A DNA stretch of 64,000 nucleotides, from NCBI GenBank assembly GCA_016630905.1, contig WBMQ01000014.1, positions 806,001-870,000 of the forward strand, read 5' to 3'. Source of the DNA: Capillidium heterosporum. Lineage: Eukaryota; Entomophthoromycota; Entomophthoromycetes; Entomophthorales; Capillidiaceae. Numbering within the stretch: position 1 is the first letter of the stretch; every line of letters begins with the position of its first letter. Below are positions 59,595 to 64,000 of this stretch, piece by piece. Position numbers and translations under genes: made by a program. The notes under the pieces were generated by a model. The model did no database searches. It saw nothing but the letters and a program-made list of their open reading frames with translations, and was not told where the DNA came from.

Positions 59595-60132
59595 TGTTTA
59601 CTAGTTGAGGTTAGCTAAAAAGCAATAGTAGCTAGAACTTTATAAAGGCTAAAAATGTTAACTATAAGGCTATATAAAGAAAAGGCTTATACTTATAGCC
59701 TAATCCAAAAATGATAGACAGATAGGAATACTCTAAGAATAGTTATTAAGTTAAGGAGCATAGTTAGATTTATTGGTTTAAAAAGGTTTTAAGGTTTAGT
59801 TCAGATTAATTTAGTTTAATTTTATTGTTTAGTTCAGATTAGTGTAACTTTTTATTGTAGAGGGATGCCAACTATTAGTTTTACATTATACTATGCAGAA
59901 AGCCTATACTATGCCAATAGTAGAAGAAATATCAAATAATTTAATATATTTATTTAATAATAACTTAACCTACTACTAAGTTTACTATAGGCCTTATATA
60001 GGTGACTTATGTTTAGTAGTTAGTACTTAGGATACTAATAATTGATGTTTTTCCTAATCTATATGTTTGGAATGTAAAACTAAATTTTAGTTATTAAGTA
60101 AAACTATAGTTAATTAAAAGTATTTCCTTACA
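59595..60132 (+). repeat. LTR-like repeat, copy 2 (538 bp)
   Basis: Starts TGTTTACTAG and ends TTCCTTACA. Collinear by eye with 60359-60965 and with the reverse complement of 25882-26480. Confidence 0.65.
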
Positions 60133-60286
60133 CTACTTAACTAAAAGTCTAAGCTAGTAGTCAAATACTTAGTAAAGGCAACTAGCCAACATTTTTTATT
60201 TTTTATTTTTAGTCCAGCTATAATTTAAAAATCTTAACCTTTATTAAATAGTATTTAGATATCAAAACTCTAATAACTAATTAATA

Positions 60287-60350
60287 TTATTAAGATACAA
60301 AAAAAGTATTTAAACTTTTAAAATGCTATTAAAAGCTAGTATCTTAATTA
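60287..60350. repeat. Short terminal-inverted-repeat element, copy 3 (inverted)
   Basis: Reverse-complement match to 25266-25329. It lies 8 bp from LTR copy 3. Confidence 0.55.
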
Positions 60351-60358
60351 TTAGAAAA

Positions 60359-60965
60359 TATTCACTAAAAATGCTTACTAGCAGATATTAACTAGGCAGT
60401 AATAGTAGCTAGTACTCTATAAAGGCTAAGGAAGTTGATATAAAGGTTATATAAAAAGAATAATTGTACCTAAAGTTGGATCCAAAGGTAGTAAGTAGAT
60501 AGAACTACTCTAATTATAGCTACAAAACTAAAAAATATAGTTAAATCCATTGTTTAGCTTAAGTTTTCAGATTTGGTTTAGTTTAGATTGTTGATTTAGA
60601 TTAGGTTAATATAATGCTTAGTCTTAAAGAAATACAAATTATCAGTTTTTAATTATACTACACAAGGAGTCTATACTATACTAATAGTAAAAGAAAAATA
60701 TTTAATATTTAATACATTTATTTAATAATTACTTAACCTACTACTAAGTTTACCATAAGCCTTATATAAGTGACTTGTCTTTAGTAATAAATGTTTTAAA
60801 TACTTATTTGGTTTTTCTAGAAGATAATTATAATCTTTAAAAAGTGCAAGAAATAAGATATAGTAGCTATAAAATTAATTACTTGATTTTTATTATAAAA
60901 ATATTTTTAGACTTGAATTTAGTTTATAAGTAAAACTATAGCTGATTTAGGAATATTTTTTTATA
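60359..60965. repeat. LTR-like repeat, copy 3 (607 bp)
   Basis: Begins TATTCACTAAAAATGC (decayed TGTTTACTA...) and ends TTTTTTATA (decayed TTCCTTACA). It lies next to the minus-strand gypsy remnant and may be that element's 3' LTR. Confidence 0.6.
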
Positions 60966-60999
60966 TTAGCCTTTTTAAGCTAAAGTTTTGCATTTATAA

Positions 61000-63900
61000 T
61001 AAAATTTATAGATCTTAGTTTTGTAACTATAGTAATTTTGTGCTAGTTTCCATAATGTTTCCTTAATAGGAAAACCCTTTTAATAAACTAAGAATTACTT
61101 GTAAATTTCTATTTTTTATTTGTCTAAGATTTTTTTAACTTTAAAAATATTGTTTTCTTTATAAGTAAGATCTGGTACTAAACAATTTGTAGTATTAGTA
61201 AGTGTTAAAAGGGATATATAGAAAGTTGGATACATTTTTCAGTTTAATAGTAATTCAAGTATATAAGGCTATCTTTTCTACTTGTTTCAATAGTTGAAAC
61301 AGGCTTATTCATTTATAGCTCAATTTTTTAAAGGGTTGTTTTGATTTTAAGTTAGTTATTTTAAGATATACCCAATTACCCTTTTTGATTTCTGATGCTT
61401 TATAGCAATGTTTATTAGTATAATTCTTATAGTCTTGTTAAGCCTTAAAAATTTCAAACTTAGCTTTTTCCCAACCTAAGTATAACTTTTTAAGATATTC
61501 ATTAATTAATAAAATAACTTTTACTATTAGGACTAAAAACTGAACTTGTAGATAAAACCTATAGTTGAAAAAGAATAGTATTATTCTTAATGATTTATGC
61601 ATAGTACTATTTATAGCTAGTTTTTTTAATGAAAGTAGATTATACTAGTTGTTTTGTTTTTAAGTATAATAGCAATAGAGGTATTGTTCTAAAGTATGGT
61701 TTATGCATTTAGTTTAACTATCTATCTAGGGATAGTAGACTATAAAAAATAACAATTGGATTTTAAGGATAGTTGCTATTCTATGCCAAACTTTAGATAT
61801 AAACTAGGTACTTTAATTTAACACTATAGATTTTGGAAGTTTATAAATTTTAATTACTTAGTGGATTAAGACTTCAACTGCTTTAAAAACTATTAATGAT
61901 TTTATTGGTATTATATGTAGCATCTTTAAGTAGTGATCTATAATAACTAATATATGTTAACATTTATTGGATAAGAAAAGATCTATAATAAAACTGACTA
62001 TAATATCAGTTTATAGTTAGTCAAGTAGTTTCAATAGTTAGAGTAAACTATTTGCTAAGTAATTATAATTTTATGTTTTCTAACAAGTATCATAATTACT
62101 TATCTATTCTTTAATATGTTAAGCTAAGCAAGGCTAGGTAAAATTTTGAAAACACTAGTTTATAAGTCTTCTTTAGACTAAAGTGTCTAGCTACTAAAGA
62201 GTTATAGTATGCTTAGAGGATTTTGGTTTAGATTTTTAAAGATAGTACTAAAATTTTGTTTTTGTAGTATAACAAATCATTAATTAAATGATACTAATAA
62301 ATCTTGAAATATGCAAATAGTATATTACCTTTTAAGTGCTAAATTACTTTGGCTAAAAACTTATAGTTATATTGAGCTTTTCTTATAAGTTTAATTAATG
62401 TTGATTTAGCTATAATTGCTAATAGTTAGTAAGGTCAAATTATACATTATATACTATTACTTTCTTTTTCCTCAGTTGTAATTTGGTAATCTTATTAGCA
62501 ACTCAGAGCATTTAGTAAAATTTAAATTATTTTAGACTTATAAACAATCTTGATTTTATACTATACTATATCAAGCTACTACCTTGCTTGTTGGCTAGTT
62601 AACATTTTACTAATTATAAATAATTTGAGATTTTTATAGTTACAGTAAATAATTACTAAAAGGAAGAGCTGTAAATATAGTACTTCCAGTGTTTAAGAGA
62701 ATCTTTTATAATAAGTAGCTTCTTATCATATATATTATAATTGATTGCTGAACCTACAAATTTATGCAAGAAATAGCTAATAAGTTAAAGGATTTCTTAA
62801 TTTTGGTTTGGAGTAGAATAGCTTTTATAGTGTAGTTTAAGATATTAGTTTGCAAGATAAATGAAATCTTTAAATTTGCTACTTATAAAACTGGGCTTTT
62901 TGTAATCTTTTTGCAAAGCTGAACAAAGGCTTGTTTACATTTTTCTGTTTAAATAATTGTCTTTGGCTTGCCTTTTATTAGTTAGGTAAGAGATAGAGCT
63001 TTCTGAAAGTAATTAGCAATAAACTTCTGTAAGAAGTTTACTAAGCTTAGGAATCCTTGTAGCAATTTCAAATTAGTAGAACAAAGCCAAAGTTGAATTG
63101 CTTCAACTTTATTCTGTGTTACTTCAATGCCTGCTTCACCTACTTAAAACTTTAAAAATTTAATCAATGACTTATGAAATTTGCATTTTTCAGATTAAAT
63201 ACATAACTTGTTTACCTTCAATAGTTTGAGTACTTAACAAACCTGCTCTTTGTGCTTTTTCTAATGAGTTGTTATAAATTATACTATCATTCAGGTATAT
63301 AGTTACAAATTTATCAAAAACAGGGGCTAGGATATTGTTTATGAAGCCTTGAAAAGCTACTAAAGCATTAGTAAGCCTAAATAACATAACTAACTACTCA
63401 AACTAGCCATATCAATATATGAAAGCTGTCTTCTACTTATCTTCTTTATTGATTCAAAAGAGGTGATAAGCATTAACCAAATTAAGCTTTATAAACCACT
63501 TCTTTTCTACTACTTACTCTAAAAGGTTTTTGAGATTAAGTATAGAGTAACAGTCTTTAATAGTATTTGCATTCAGTGTTTAATAATCTATACAAAGTCT
63601 CTTATTGTTAGGTCCTTTTCAAACAAAGATAACTGGAAATGCTGCTAGTAAACTAGACTTTTGTATAAACCCTTTACTAAGTAGATTAGCAATTAGATCT
63701 TTTAATTACTAAAGGTTTAGTTTTAATATTGGGTATACTTAATCTTTAAAAAGCTAAGAAGCATCTTTCAGTTGAATTTTCAAATCTTTAACTTGATAAG
63801 AAGCTAGAATACAATGGGATTTCTCAGCAAATAACATTTTAAATGATTGGTACTTTATTAGTAAACTTTTTTGTAATGGTAGTTTATTATTAACAATTTC

Positions 63901-64000
63901 AATTAACTTAATAGTTGGGATATTAGGCTTAGTACCAGAATTTAAAGCAAACTCTTTATGTTTAGAATAACTAAGCAATAGGTATATCAAACCTATTAAC
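61000..64000 (-). pseudogene. Ty3/gypsy retrotransposon pol remnant
   Basis: Decayed reverse transcriptase, connection/RNase H and integrase, read right to left. At 63190-63387 the RT core reads MLFRLTNALVAFQGFINNIL ... FVTIYLNDSIIY, matching gypsy MPFGLTNAPATFQ...YLDD with Asp-to-Asn in the catalytic box. At about 62990-63080 the block LQGFLSLVNFLQKFIANYFQ matches the post-RT FLG.AN.YRRFI motif. At 61699-61731 an integrase PQTDGQTE-like motif is visible only if stops are read as lost Gln codons. The element runs off the window edge. It is not functional. Confidence 0.75.

Larger units (their letters stand above)
56300..64000. mobile_element. AT-rich transposon graveyard
   Basis: About 7.5 kb without intact genes. 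It contains decayed Ty3/gypsy sequence on the minus strand (61-64 kb), two LTR copies, two copies of the short inverted-repeat element, a large inverted repeat, two conserved hairpins and a purine-rich stretch (59130-59295). Confidence 0.8.

Overview
The window is nuclear DNA from a filamentous or early-diverging fungus. The evidence is chitin synthase, an Est1/SMG7-type protein, Dbp5, an Hda1-type deacetylase, Ysc84-like and PI31 homologues, and spliceosomal GT-AG introns that are mostly only 35-50 nt long. Three gene types together suggest an Entomophthoromycotina/Zoopagomycota-like genome such as Conidiobolus: a rhodopsin-family-like GPCR, a bacterial-style secreted S8 protease and very compact introns. 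This placement is inference and was not tested against any database.

Layout. 0.2-3 kb (minus strand): a p24/TMED cargo receptor and a mitochondrial ADP/ATP carrier. 4.2-7.4 kb (minus): an Est1/SMG7/Ebs1-like NMD/telomerase factor. 8.7-10.3 kb: a cytochrome P450. 11.2-13.2 kb (minus): Dbp5 mRNA-export helicase. 15.4-16.9 kb: a secreted subtilisin. 17.3-18.1 kb (minus): POP4/Rpp29 of RNase P/MRP. 20.1-21.2 kb: a 7TM receptor. 22.3-23.5 kb: methylthioribose-1-phosphate isomerase. 23.5-27 kb: an AT-rich repeat island with an LTR. 27.2-28.9 kb: Hda1-type deacetylase with 11 introns and a 5-nt microexon. 31-42 kb: a small unknown gene, PI31, a secreted DPBB protein, a Ysc84/SH3YL1 protein and the ER nucleotide exchange factor SIL1. 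42.4-44.7 kb (minus): a Mei2-like double-RRM protein, which is one gene once a 38-nt intron is recognised. 46.6-50.5 kb: chitin synthase. 51.6-52.7 kb: a secreted repeat protein. 53.7-54.3 kb (minus): a degenerate EF-Tu G domain without domains II/III. 55.6-56.3 kb: ribosomal protein eL13. 56.5-64 kb: an AT-rich graveyard of Ty3/gypsy sequence, LTRs, short inverted-repeat elements and hairpins.

The genes are mostly unlinked housekeeping functions (secretory pathway, mRNA export and decay, RNA processing, proteostasis, cell wall) plus secreted or sensory accessory genes; there is no obvious pathway cluster. Several genes have a clear TATA element 45-80 bp upstream of the ATG.

The most unusual signal is a set of single-base reading-frame discontinuities inside otherwise intact genes: P450, Est1/SMG7 twice, SIL1 twice, chitin synthase and EF-Tu-like. 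All seven are +1; one further break, in the GPCR, is -1 or a 17-nt gap. They could be residual assembly insertions in short homopolymers, real lesions, or programmed +1 frameshifting. The sequence alone cannot decide. A second notable signal is C-to-T/G-to-A transition decay in the repeats, resembling RIP.
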